Positions 46,216-53,892 of a DNA stretch of 64,000 bases are shown piece after piece. The DNA comes from Exiguobacterium sibiricum 7-3. Lineage in GTDB: Bacteria; Bacillota; Bacilli; Exiguobacteriales; Exiguobacteriaceae. Numbering within the stretch: position 1 is the first letter of the stretch; the number at the start of each line of letters is the position of its first letter. The notes under the pieces were generated by a model that saw only the letters and a program-made list of their open reading frames with translations, did no database searches and was not told the DNA's origin. The DNA lies in assembly GCF_000620865.1 (NCBI RefSeq), contig NZ_KK211190.1, forward strand, positions 1,253,971 through 1,317,970, in the 5' to 3' direction. The position numbers were made by a program, and so were the translations under genes.

Positions 46216-47562
46216 ATGAAAGGAAATGCATGGGCTTCGAAGATTGGATTTATTTTAGCAGCAGCTGGATCAGCGATTGGACTAGGTGCCATTTGGAAGT
46301 TTCCCTATACGACGGGAACAAACGGGGGTGGGGCATTTTTATTATTATTTTTAGCCTTTACGCTCTTGCTTGGATTACCGGTCTTGATTGCAGAGTTCTT
46401 AATCGGTCGGACGAGTGGAAAAACAGCATTACAGGCTTTTTCAGAGCTTGGTCATAAAAAATATACGTTTATTGGTTGGCTCGGTGTCATCGCTTGTTTT
46501 CTGTTGCTCTCATTTTACAGTGTCATCGGTGGATGGGTACTGATCTATATTGTTCTAGGGTTTTCCGGTAATTTAACCGCGATGAGCGGAGCAGATTTAG
46601 GTGAATTATTTGCCACGGTTTCTAGTTCTCCAGGCTATGCCATTACGGGTCAGTTGATCTTCTTGCTCATTACGTGTGTGATCGTCTTACGCGGAGTACA
46701 AGCCGGGATTGAAAAAATGAGTAAAATCATGATGCCGTTACTATTTCTGTGTTTCATCATTCTAGTCATCCGTTCGTTGACGCTTGAAGGAGCAGGGGCA
46801 GGCGTCCGCTTCTTTATCGAACCGGACTTTGCGGCCTTAAACCGGACATCAGTCCTCAGTGCTTTAGGACAAGCGTTCTTCTCGCTTTCATTGGGGGTAT
46901 CGGCTATGTTGACCTATGCTTCTTACATGAAAGAAAGAGGACAAATTAATCGATCCGCTATCTGGATCGTTTCGTTAAATGTGATTGTCTCATTGCTTGC
47001 TGGATTCGCCATTTTCCCGGCTGTTTTCGCATCGGGTCTCGATCCTGCGGAAGGACCGTCCTTGTTGTTCATCGTCTTACCGACGGTGTTTAGTCAAATT
47101 CAGTTTGGTTCACTGTTCTTGGTCCTGTTTTTCCTCTTGTTTGCTTTTGCATCAATCACTTCTTCGATTGCCATGCTTGAAGTAGTTGTCTCCGCTATTA
47201 CCGACCGCAAAGAAACAGCGACGTTTCGAGATAAGAAACGCAATACGATTATTGCTACAGTGTTAATTGGTGTGATTGGTATTCCGTCTGCTCTTTCGTT
47301 TGGTTTAGCATCTGACATCACGTGGATGGATAAAACGATTTTCGATTGGATGGACTTTACCGTTTCAAATATCCTCATGCCGATTGGTGCATTGTTGATT
47401 TCATTTTTTGCCGGATTTAAATTGGACCGTACCTTGGTTGAACAAGAACTTGTGACGAGTCCGATGATGAAAAAAATACTTCCATTCTGGCGTTTTAGTA
47501 TTTGTTATCTGAGTCCAGTCGCGATTTTGATTATCTTGGTTTGGCCGCTGTTCGGTTCTTAA
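46216..47562 (+). CDS. Sodium-dependent transporter, NSS family
   Basis: A 448-residue Na+-coupled symporter of the neurotransmitter:sodium symporter (LeuT-fold) family. Around 11 membrane helices. TM1 shows GFILAAAGSAIGLGAIWKFP (Na+ and substrate site, unwound helix), with GVSAMLTYASYM in TM6. Probable substrate is an amino acid. ATG 46216 follows AAGGAGGTCGAG; the frame before it is leader. It has its own terminator. Bacterial members with 11 helices resemble MhsT and YocR/YhdH. Confidence 0.93.
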   Translation: MKGNAWASKIGFILAAAGSAIGLGAIWKFPYTTGTNGGGAFLLLFLAFTLLLGLPVLIAEFLIGRTSGKTALQAFSELGHKKYTFIGWLGVIACFLLLSFYSVIGGWVLIYIVLGFSGNLTAMSGADLGELFATVSSSPGYAITGQLIFLLITCVIVLRGVQAGIEKMSKIMMPLLFLCFIILVIRSLTLEGAGAGVRFFIEPDFAALNRTSVLSALGQAFFSLSLGVSAMLTYASYMKERGQINRSAIWIVSLNVIVSLLAGFAIFPAVFASGLDPAEGPSLLFIVLPTVFSQIQFGSLFLVLFFLLFAFASITSSIAMLEVVVSAITDRKETATFRDKKRNTIIATVLIGVIGIPSALSFGLASDITWMDKTIFDWMDFTVSNILMPIGALLISFFAGFKLDRTLVEQELVTSPMMKKILPFWRFSICYLSPVAILIILVWPLFGS

Positions 47563-47600
47563 GCGGCATATAGCGGCTACCTTACTTCTGTAAAAAAAGT

Positions 47601-47635
47601 TCGTCTGCAATTTTTTTGTGGACGGATTTTTTTGT
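47601..47635 (+). terminator. Intrinsic terminator after the NSS transporter
   Basis: CGTCTGC / GTGGACG stem with two G-U pairs around a T-rich loop, followed by seven T. Confidence 0.7.
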
Positions 47636-47733
47636 TGCCGGTAAGATTGCAGAAATCAAACTTGAGGCGGATGTAACGGGTAATAGATTATGGTGAAATA
47701 AGAAATACAGAGGACTAACATTTCGCTAAAACG

Positions 47734-47759
47734 GGAAACTTTTTGTTATATGATTCGTA
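47734..47759 (+). promoter_or_regulatory. ECF (SigW-like) promoter of xpaC-telA
   Basis: GGAAAC (47734-47739), exactly 16 bases, then CGTA (47756-47759), matching the SigW consensus TGAAAC-N16-CGTA apart from the first base. It lies 73 bases before the xpaC start. No good SigA promoter was seen in the gap. Confidence 0.7.
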
Positions 47760-47831
47760 ATGGTAAGATATAAGTAATAAATGACTAACTTGAAGACAGA
47801 TAGAGGAACAATCAAAAGGGGTGGTGATGAG

Positions 47832-48578
47832 ATGAAGTCTTCTACATGGTGGGTCCTTGGTTCAATCGGTCTGATGTTTGTATTTCTTCAGGTGGCGGAT
47901 GCCTTGAATTTTTCCGGCATCTTCATTGCATTAGGTCTTTGGTTCATCTGGAGCGGCTATCGTGCTAAACCGGGTAAACGGTATCGGACTGAACGGAAAT
48001 CAACAGAATTAAAACGAAAAAACGTTAAAAAGAAACTGCTACTCGATGATGAAGACGAGTTTGTCGGGAGCGTCATCTTAAAGCCGGAACAAGCAACACG
48101 CAGATTTGATGAAACAGATGATTTAGAGCTTCAGGTCTTACAACGAACAGTCGAAGAAGGATTTGTCAAACTTCAATCCTTTGATCAAATCATTCCGACG
48201 ATTCGTGATAGTGAAATCCGATCCGAAATGCGGATCGTTTCCCGTGAAGCCCACGTCTTGTTTGAAGAGCTATTTACGGCGCCACGTGAAGTCAAAAAAG
48301 TCCGTGATTTCTTTACATTCTATTTGGATTCCTTGCTCTCGATTTCGGAAAAATTTGCGGATCTCGAACGACGGGGGGCGCAAGTTCAAATGGAGACACG
48401 AGAACAATTACAATCCAACCTAAAACTCATCGCTGAAAAATTAAAACAACAGCAATCACTGTTGTTAGAAGGCGATACGGTAGACCTAGAACGTGAATTG
48501 CTGACGATTGAGAAGGTTTTGGCACAAGAGTCAGAACAACGAAAACAGGAGGAGAGTTATAAACATGACCCATTCTGA
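47832..48578 (+). CDS. xpaC: XpaC-family protein (5-bromo-4-chloroindolyl phosphate hydrolysis)
   Basis: A 248-residue protein with two short N-terminal membrane helices (about 5-45), a basic/acidic linker (KRKNVKKKLLLDDEDE) and a helical C-terminal region resembling the XpaC family. Although named for X-phos hydrolysis it has no recognisable phosphatase motif. ATG 47832 follows GGGGTGGTGATGAG. It overlaps telA by 14 bases, and the pair is commonly linked in Bacillales. It is behind an ECF-type promoter, suggesting envelope-stress control. Confidence 0.85.
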   Translation: MKSSTWWVLGSIGLMFVFLQVADALNFSGIFIALGLWFIWSGYRAKPGKRYRTERKSTELKRKNVKKKLLLDDEDEFVGSVILKPEQATRRFDETDDLELQVLQRTVEEGFVKLQSFDQIIPTIRDSEIRSEMRIVSREAHVLFEELFTAPREVKKVRDFFTFYLDSLLSISEKFADLERRGAQVQMETREQLQSNLKLIAEKLKQQQSLLLEGDTVDLERELLTIEKVLAQESEQRKQEESYKHDPF

Positions 48579-49776
48579 TAACAATAGCTGGCAACAATGG
48601 CCGGAAGAAGAATCAACGACACAACCGACGATTTCAGATCCGTCTGTTGATCTGAATCTTGCAGAAACTTCATCTATACCGGTCCGACCAGTCGAAGACA
48701 TGATTCCGAGTGACGTTCCGGCCGAACAACGCCAAAAAATTGAACGGTTGCTTCAAGTCATCGATTTAAAAAAATCAGATGCCGTCATGCAGTACGGGGC
48801 ACCGGTTCAACGCGAATTATCACAGTTTTCAGATCAAGTGTTGAGTGAAGTGAAAATGAAAGACGGCGGCGATGCTGGAAAACTCTTGTCGGATTTAATG
48901 CAGCGTGTGCGTCAGATGGACCCGGACACGTTACAAGAAAAGAAGAGTTTTTGGTCAAATGTTCCTGTCATTGGTCGAGCGAAGAAAAAAGCAGAAACGT
49001 ACTTTTTACAGTATGAAAAAATGAGTGCTTACCTTGAAGAAGTCGTTCACAATTTGGATCGTTCAAAATTCGGTTTGATGAAGGATATTACGTTGCTTGA
49101 CCAAATGTATCAAAAAAATAAGCGGTACTTCGAAGAACTGAATCTCTACATTGCGGCAGGAGAAACAAAAGTTGCACACGTCAGAGAACATGAAATCGAA
49201 CCGTTGCGCATGGAAGTCGAACGCTCACAGGATCAGACCCGGTTACAGGAGTTGAATGACATGATTCAACTGGCTGATCGGTTCGAAAAGAAAATTCATG
49301 ATTTAAAACTATCACGGACGATCAGTCTTCAAATGGCTCCACAAATCCGTGTGATTCAACAAAACAATCAAATCTTAGCGGAAAAGATTGAATCAGCGGT
49401 CGTCAATACGATTCCGCTCTGGAAAAACCAAGTGGTTCTTTCGCTGAGTCTATCGCGGCAAAAAACAGCCTTACAGATGCAAAAGGATGTCACGAATACG
49501 ACCAATCAATTATTGGAACAAAATTCACGGCTCCTAAAAGATTCATCCATCGAGATTGCAGAAGAAAATGAAAAAGGAATCGTATCGGTCGAATCCTTGA
49601 AAGTGGCGCATCAAAACCTGATCGAAACGTTGGATGAAACGTTACGGATTCAACAGGACGGAAAACAAAAACGTCGTGATGCGGAACATGAGCTCGAACG
49701 AATGGAAAATGAATTGAAACAAAAAGTCATGGAAGTAGCTTCAAAAAATCGTGAATTACCAAACCGCCCTTACTAA
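48565..49776 (+). CDS. telA: TelA family toxic-anion resistance protein
   Basis: A 403-residue, mostly coiled-coil cytosolic protein of the TelA/KlaA family, with the conserved KKSFWSNVPVIGRAKKKAETY region near residue 130 (here quoted in parts: FWSNVPVIG, AKKKAE) and MAPQIRVIQQNNQ and VVNTIPLWKNQVVLSL in the second half. Family members have been linked to tellurite and antimicrobial resistance; the mechanism is unclear. ATG 48565 follows AGGAGGAGAG inside the end of xpaC. Confidence 0.93.
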   Translation: MTHSDNNSWQQWPEEESTTQPTISDPSVDLNLAETSSIPVRPVEDMIPSDVPAEQRQKIERLLQVIDLKKSDAVMQYGAPVQRELSQFSDQVLSEVKMKDGGDAGKLLSDLMQRVRQMDPDTLQEKKSFWSNVPVIGRAKKKAETYFLQYEKMSAYLEEVVHNLDRSKFGLMKDITLLDQMYQKNKRYFEELNLYIAAGETKVAHVREHEIEPLRMEVERSQDQTRLQELNDMIQLADRFEKKIHDLKLSRTISLQMAPQIRVIQQNNQILAEKIESAVVNTIPLWKNQVVLSLSLSRQKTALQMQKDVTNTTNQLLEQNSRLLKDSSIEIAEENEKGIVSVESLKVAHQNLIETLDETLRIQQDGKQKRRDAEHELERMENELKQKVMEVASKNRELPNRPY

Positions 49777-49800
49777 GGAACACATTTATGTGTTCCTTAG
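49773..49800. repeat. Perfect 28-base palindromic hairpin across the telA stop codon
   Basis: CTAAGGAACACA (49773-49784) and TGTGTTCCTTAG (49789-49800) around TTTA. It includes the telA stop (TAA). No T-run follows, so it is more likely an mRNA-stabilising or weak termination hairpin than a strong terminator. Confidence 0.75.
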
Positions 49801-49827
49801 TGGTTTATTCAAAAGGAGAGACGGATC

Positions 49828-50412
49828 ATGAAAAAACAACATCAATGGGATACAACATGGCTTTTGTTTGCAAGGATGATGGCGGATCGGCATTCGAAAT
49901 GTGCTTCAAAGTCCGTTGCCTGTGTCATTGTCAAAGATGAAAAACCGATATCAATCGGAATTAACGGAACACCCAGTCAACATGTGAACTGCAATGAAAT
50001 TTATTTAAAACAAGATAATATTCTGTATAAAGCCGCAGCAGAAGGACGTAACCAGGAGCAGTCTGACGCTGTATCTATCGTACATAACGGTCAAGTATTT
50101 TTCCGCTGTGACAATCAAGAAGAACACCACGAGTGGTCGAAGATGAACGAGATCCACGCTGAAATCAATGCGTTAGGAAAACTTGCAGCAGACTCGACCA
50201 GCGCCCGGCATGCGACAGCATACGTAACCCACAGTCCTTGTCATGCCTGCAGTTTAGCCTTGATTGCCTCGAAAATTGATCGTGTCGTCTATTCGACGGG
50301 TTACGAATATGGGGATGGATTGAAGCTGATGCGACAAAGTGGGATTGAAGTTCTTCATCGTCCATTAACAGAAGAATATTTTCTTGAAAGAATTTTCGAT
50401 AAAGACTTGTAA
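49828..50412 (+). CDS. comEB: Deoxycytidylate deaminase (ComEB-like)
   Basis: Converts dCMP to dUMP for thymidylate synthesis, Zn-dependent. The 194 residues carry the zinc ligands and catalytic Glu in H110-A-E112-INAL and C138-HA-C141 (SPCHACSLALI). There is a long insert between the first strand and HAEINAL that includes a cysteine and many polar residues, and a cysteine- and histidine-bearing N-terminal segment. In B. subtilis comEB lies in the late competence operon; here it stands alone. AAAAGGAGAG precedes the ATG. Confidence 0.86.
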   Translation: MKKQHQWDTTWLLFARMMADRHSKCASKSVACVIVKDEKPISIGINGTPSQHVNCNEIYLKQDNILYKAAAEGRNQEQSDAVSIVHNGQVFFRCDNQEEHHEWSKMNEIHAEINALGKLAADSTSARHATAYVTHSPCHACSLALIASKIDRVVYSTGYEYGDGLKLMRQSGIEVLHRPLTEEYFLERIFDKDL

Positions 50413-50476
50413 ACGCTTCCATCGCATTGTATTATGAAATTAAGCATTGCCATGGTAATTATTCACTCTTCCATTC

Positions 50477-50512
50477 GGGATAACTTCAATCGAGGTTATC
50501 CCACTTTTTTTT
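50477..50512 (+). terminator. Intrinsic terminator after comEB
   Basis: GGGATAACTTC / GAGGTTATCCC with a loop of four bases, then CAC and a run of eight T. Confidence 0.88.
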
Positions 50513-50522
50513 GAAAAATAAA

Positions 50523-50551
50523 TTGACATATTTCCAATATTCTGCAATGAT
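50523..50551 (+). promoter_or_regulatory. Promoter for the candidate small RNA
   Basis: Perfect -35 TTGACA (50523-50528), 17-base spacer, AATGAT (50546-50551) preceded by TGC, an extended -10 feature. Only the candidate small RNA lies downstream on this strand. Confidence 0.5.
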
Positions 50552-50557
50552 GTATAT

Positions 50558-50667
50558 AGAATATGACGAAGCGGAATGCCGCATTTTCATTAGAAATATC
50601 CATCAAGGAGCTGGAATGCCAGGTCGTTGAAAAAAAGTCCTGACTCATTTGAGTCAGGACTTTTTGT
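50558..50667 (+). ncRNA. Candidate small RNA with twin hairpins and its own terminator
   Basis: Following the promoter are two short hairpins with identical cores, GCGGAATGCCGC (50571-50582) and CTGGAATGCCAG (50611-50622), exactly 40 bases apart, and then a very strong terminator, AAAAAGTCCTGACTCA / TGAGTCAGGACTTTTT (50632-50665). The stems differ while GGAATGCC is retained, as in a repeated regulator-binding or pairing element. A 26-codon ORF (50563-50643) runs through it but has no ribosome site and ends in the terminator stem. The whole could instead be just the terminator for the minus-strand gene at 50672. Confidence 0.45.
50632..50667. terminator. Bidirectional terminator downstream of the minus-strand gene at 50672
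   Basis: 16-base perfect arms with a two-base loop; A-run on one side and T-run on the other. Confidence 0.93.
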
Positions 50668-50671
50668 GTGG

Positions 50672-51154
50672 TTAGTGCAGGATAGCCCAAGAAGTCTGAA
50701 GCCGTTCGGCTCGAACGAACACCTTTTTGGCCGTCGCGCCAGCTAAAACGGTCATTAAACGTTGGCAAAGAATATCCGCTTGTGTTTGGTGCAGAAATAA
50801 TTGTTGGATGAAGCGCGAGAAGACGACGTCATTGGTTGCAAGTTGCCGTTTAAGTGTCGCGTTGGACATCCGATTGATTTCATCCGCATCGAAACCCGCT
50901 CCCGGATTAAATGAGGAGATAATCAACAGCTTAACAGGGACAGCATCAAGTGATAAACCAAGTGCTTTAACCTGTTGGCATGCTAAGACCATTTCTTGAT
51001 AAATGAGTTGATGTAATAAACAAGGATCCTTCAGAACAAGCGGATCATAAATCGAAACGGCTTGACGAAGTTGTTCACGTGTTACGGTAGATGGATCCGA
51101 CTCCAGTCCTGAAACTTGAACCGTATCATAACAAGTCGATAATGAAAAAATCAT
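50672..51154 (-). CDS. Hypothetical 160-residue protein
   Basis: Soluble, mainly helical protein, starting MIFSLSTCYDTVQVSG; no signal peptide after inspection, no recognised domain, two regions rich in Leu/Gln (about 60-80 and 115-135). GGAGGATT lies eight bases before the ATG on the minus strand and a bidirectional terminator follows, so it appears to be a complete gene. Function unknown. Confidence 0.7.
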   Translation of the reverse strand: MIFSLSTCYDTVQVSGLESDPSTVTREQLRQAVSIYDPLVLKDPCLLHQLIYQEMVLACQQVKALGLSLDAVPVKLLIISSFNPGAGFDADEINRMSNATLKRQLATNDVVFSRFIQQLFLHQTQADILCQRLMTVLAGATAKKVFVRAERLQTSWAILH

Positions 51155-51301
51155 CCGGTAATCCTCCTTATCATGGATAATTTGTCTTCACTTGTCATTT
51201 TAAATCATAAATGAAGCGCTTACAATGAATGTTTTAACGTATGCAGGAATAGAGAAGATTTGTTATCATGAAAGGCAGAGTAAATGAGAGGAGTGTTGAC
51301 G

Positions 51302-52492
51302 ATGATTCGATTATTTAAAGCCATTCCAGAGCTTGAGATGCCGGTTTATAGCGGAGAAGACTATCCACTTGAAGGAACCGAGACGGCGACAGGATTTCTG
51401 ATTTCCAATCATGTTCCTGGAGAACAGGTGGAAGAAACCCTGCTCGTCGCATCGGCTGAAATTAAAATAAGCCAGACAGGTCGTGAATGGTTACAATTTA
51501 CCTTCAACTCTCCGAGTGGTACATGTAAAGGGAAACAATGGTTGAATCAGGGAACAGCGGAAGAAGCAATGCGTCCATACCTTGAAACAGGTATCGTTCA
51601 TGTCGTTGCCAAAGTGGAAGAATATCCTGTTGATTCAGGTAATAAATCATTGACCGTCCAGCGGGTGAAAGCCGTTCACAATCAATCGGGCACGGCATTT
51701 TTACCACAAATGCCTACTGGCGAGTCTGCAAGCGGCTACCGGGATCAATTGATTGGTCTGATTGGCAAGATGGAGGCACCGCTCCGGCAAGTGGCACATC
51801 GTGTGTTATCGTCATATTGGGAAGATTTCTCGACCCGTCCAGCGGCTTTGTATCATCATCATGCCTATATCGGCGGTCTGTTGAAGCATACGACCTGTAT
51901 GATGACGATTGGTTTTGGAATCTGTCAATCGGAACGTCCGGACTTGACGCTTTTACAATGTATTCAAGAAGCCGAGGCGGATCATAAAAACGATTTGTTC
52001 CAAGCGAGTGAACGGGACATGCGTCAGTTTGCCTGGGATGACAGTTTTGATGCCTTGTATCAGGCAGCACGATCGATTGCATTATTAAACGACCGTCCAC
52101 ACCAGGATGAATTACTGTTGGGGATTTTGTTGCATGATATCGGAAAAATCTTTGAATATACCCATCTCGGAGCGAGCAACGACCGCTTTTCCCGCTTGGT
52201 CCAAGTGGAACCGGCCGATGAAAAGCTGTCCGGTATTACCTTAGATCCGAACGGTGTGTTAGTGGGACACATGCCTTATGGATGTTTTGTCCTGGAACAA
52301 GCGTTACAAAAAGAAGCAGTCCGCCTACCGGTTGATCAGTACCACCGGTTGATGCATATGATTTTATCCCATCATGGCAAAAAAGAGTGGGGATCAAGCG
52401 TCACCCCGCAGACGACAGACGCCTGGTATTTACATGCCATTGATTTACTGGATGCACGAAAAGAAAAATGGCGGCAGTCGCAGTTAACATAA
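51302..52492 (+). CDS. YhaM-type HD-domain 3'-5' exoribonuclease
   Basis: A 396-residue protein with an N-terminal OB-fold-like region (about 20-130) and an HD domain. HD motifs: YHHHAYIGGLLKHT near residue 190, LGILLHDIGKIFEY near residue 280 and MILSHHGKKEWG near 350. This matches YhaM-family nucleases, which trim RNA and DNA with Mn2+ or Co2+. The middle part has an insert (QSERPDLTLLQC...). ATG 51302 follows GAGGAGTG. First of a three-gene run with the GTPase and RNase HI-like genes. Confidence 0.83.
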   Translation: MIRLFKAIPELEMPVYSGEDYPLEGTETATGFLISNHVPGEQVEETLLVASAEIKISQTGREWLQFTFNSPSGTCKGKQWLNQGTAEEAMRPYLETGIVHVVAKVEEYPVDSGNKSLTVQRVKAVHNQSGTAFLPQMPTGESASGYRDQLIGLIGKMEAPLRQVAHRVLSSYWEDFSTRPAALYHHHAYIGGLLKHTTCMMTIGFGICQSERPDLTLLQCIQEAEADHKNDLFQASERDMRQFAWDDSFDALYQAARSIALLNDRPHQDELLLGILLHDIGKIFEYTHLGASNDRFSRLVQVEPADEKLSGITLDPNGVLVGHMPYGCFVLEQALQKEAVRLPVDQYHRLMHMILSHHGKKEWGSSVTPQTTDAWYLHAIDLLDARKEKWRQSQLT

Positions 52493-52503
52493 GGAGTGAA
52501 CAC

Positions 52504-53463
52504 ATGTCAGCACGTATTCAAACATCCCTTGTCACAGGTTTTTTAGGGGCAGGGAAAACAACATTATTGAACCGGATTGTTGCGAATCCGATTGAAAAAG
52601 TAGCATTACTCGTCAACGAAGTCGGCGCCGTAAACATCGATGAAGCGCTCATCGAACGAAGTGATGAAGAGGTCATCGAACTGACCAATGGTTGCATCTG
52701 CTGTTCGATTCGTGGTGATTTGCGGGATGCGTTACTCCGGATTGCTAAAAAAAGACGTGACGGTGAGATGGCCTTTGATCGTTTAATTGTTGAAACGACA
52801 GGGATTGCCGATCCGGGTCCTATCTTACAAACGTTTTACTTTGAACCGGCGGTCGAACAACAGTATCAAATATCGAGTGTCATTACGGTCGTCGATGCCT
52901 ATCAACTGGAACGACAATTGACATTTGAAGAAAATGTCCGTCAAATCGGCTTTGCGGACACTTTATTGTTAAATAAAACCGATTTGATTTCGGCAGACGA
53001 GGTCACGGCGGCAGTCAAACGGATATCCGAACTGAATCCAACGGCGTTGATTCTACCGACCATCGAATCGGACACGCCGATTCAACAGTTATTCGAAACG
53101 TTTCATTTTCCAAAGCAGGAAGAAGAACGGTTGGCACAACAAACTGACGGTTTACAGAAAGCGGCGGAGTCCTTCACAGCGTTGACGATTACAGAACAAG
53201 TTCCGTTGCACCGTCAACGCTTTGGTGCCGTTTTGCGAGAAATTCTTGAAGCATATGCCGAAGATTTATACCGCTATAAAGGAATCCTTTATTTTTCGGA
53301 TACGGATCGAAAAATCATTTTACAAGGAACTGGTATGATTTACGGAACGGCAACACGTGGTGAATTTGAAGGACTAAAACAAACAACGCTGGTTTTCATC
53401 GGAAAAAATTTAGATGAACAAGCGATTCGAAAAGGTATAAAGGCGGCGAGAGAACATGGTTGA
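52504..53463 (+). CDS. G3E-family GTPase (COG0523, CobW/YjiA-like metallochaperone)
   Basis: A 319-residue P-loop GTPase with Walker A GFLGAGKTT (residues 8-16), the metal-binding GCICCSIRGDL (CxCC), Walker B-type IVETTGIADPGP and the base motif NKTDLI, followed by a CobW C-terminal domain. The family delivers metals such as zinc or cobalt to client proteins. Start ATG 52504 after AAGGAGTGAACAC. It overlaps the RNase HI-like gene by eight bases. Client unknown; no Zur box seen. Confidence 0.9.
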   Translation: MSARIQTSLVTGFLGAGKTTLLNRIVANPIEKVALLVNEVGAVNIDEALIERSDEEVIELTNGCICCSIRGDLRDALLRIAKKRRDGEMAFDRLIVETTGIADPGPILQTFYFEPAVEQQYQISSVITVVDAYQLERQLTFEENVRQIGFADTLLLNKTDLISADEVTAAVKRISELNPTALILPTIESDTPIQQLFETFHFPKQEEERLAQQTDGLQKAAESFTALTITEQVPLHRQRFGAVLREILEAYAEDLYRYKGILYFSDTDRKIILQGTGMIYGTATRGEFEGLKQTTLVFIGKNLDEQAIRKGIKAAREHG

Positions 53464-53851
53464 ACTATATTTTGACGGAGCAGTCCGTCCCTCGAATGAT
53501 GATGCGGCAGTCGGGATTTTTTGCAAAAATTCAGAAGGTCAGGTCATCGAACGGACGTTTAGAATTACGGCTGAGAATAATCACGAAGCTGAATTTCAGG
53601 CATTTTTAAAAGCTGTCGAATTAGCGGAAGAATTATTGGCACAAGGGGAAAGTGTATTTTCTTTCCGTACGGATTCAGAAGCCGTTTCGTTGGCAGTTGA
53701 ACGCGAGTTTGCCAAAAACAAGCGGATTCAAATCTATTTTGATCCGGCATTTGAGCGGTTTTCCCTTCTACCGCTTGCGTTCGTCAAGTGGATTCCACGG
53801 TCAGAAAATAAAGCCGACCGTGTAGCAAAAGATGCGTTAAATGAATATTGA
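53456..53851 (+). CDS. RNase HI-like protein (YpeP/YpdQ type)
   Basis: A 131-residue RNase H-fold protein with the four catalytic acids in YFDGAV (Asp), NNHEAEFQAF (Glu), FRTDSEAV (Asp) and NKADRVAKDA (Asp). Lacks the basic protrusion of E. coli RNase HI. In B. subtilis the relatives YpdQ and YpeP have low or no RNase HI activity, so activity here needs test. Shares a terminator with the convergent CNNM gene. Confidence 0.85.
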   Translation: MVELYFDGAVRPSNDDAAVGIFCKNSEGQVIERTFRITAENNHEAEFQAFLKAVELAEELLAQGESVFSFRTDSEAVSLAVEREFAKNKRIQIYFDPAFERFSLLPLAFVKWIPRSENKADRVAKDALNEY

Positions 53852-53854
53852 TCT

Positions 53855-53892
53855 AAAAAACTGACCGGGTCTCTGAGACCGGTCAGTTTTTT
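53855..53892. terminator. Bidirectional terminator overlapping the CNNM gene end
   Basis: AAAAAACTGACCGG-TCTC / GAGA-CCGGTCAGTTTTTT. The stop codon of the minus-strand CNNM gene (53883-53885) is inside the stem. Confidence 0.92.

Noticed and set aside
50408-50421. TGTAAACGCTTCCA, a 13 of 14 cre match across the comEB stop codon
   Set aside because: It lies at a gene end upstream of a terminator and no promoter it could control is adjacent, so I do not list it as a functional site.
50563-50643. 26-codon ORF inside the candidate small RNA
   Set aside because: No ribosome site, and its stop lies in the terminator stem; kept only as a note under the RNA.
51210-51223. AAGCGCTTACA cre-like sequence before the YhaM-type gene
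   Set aside because: The left half-site is one base short and no promoter is clearly positioned around it.
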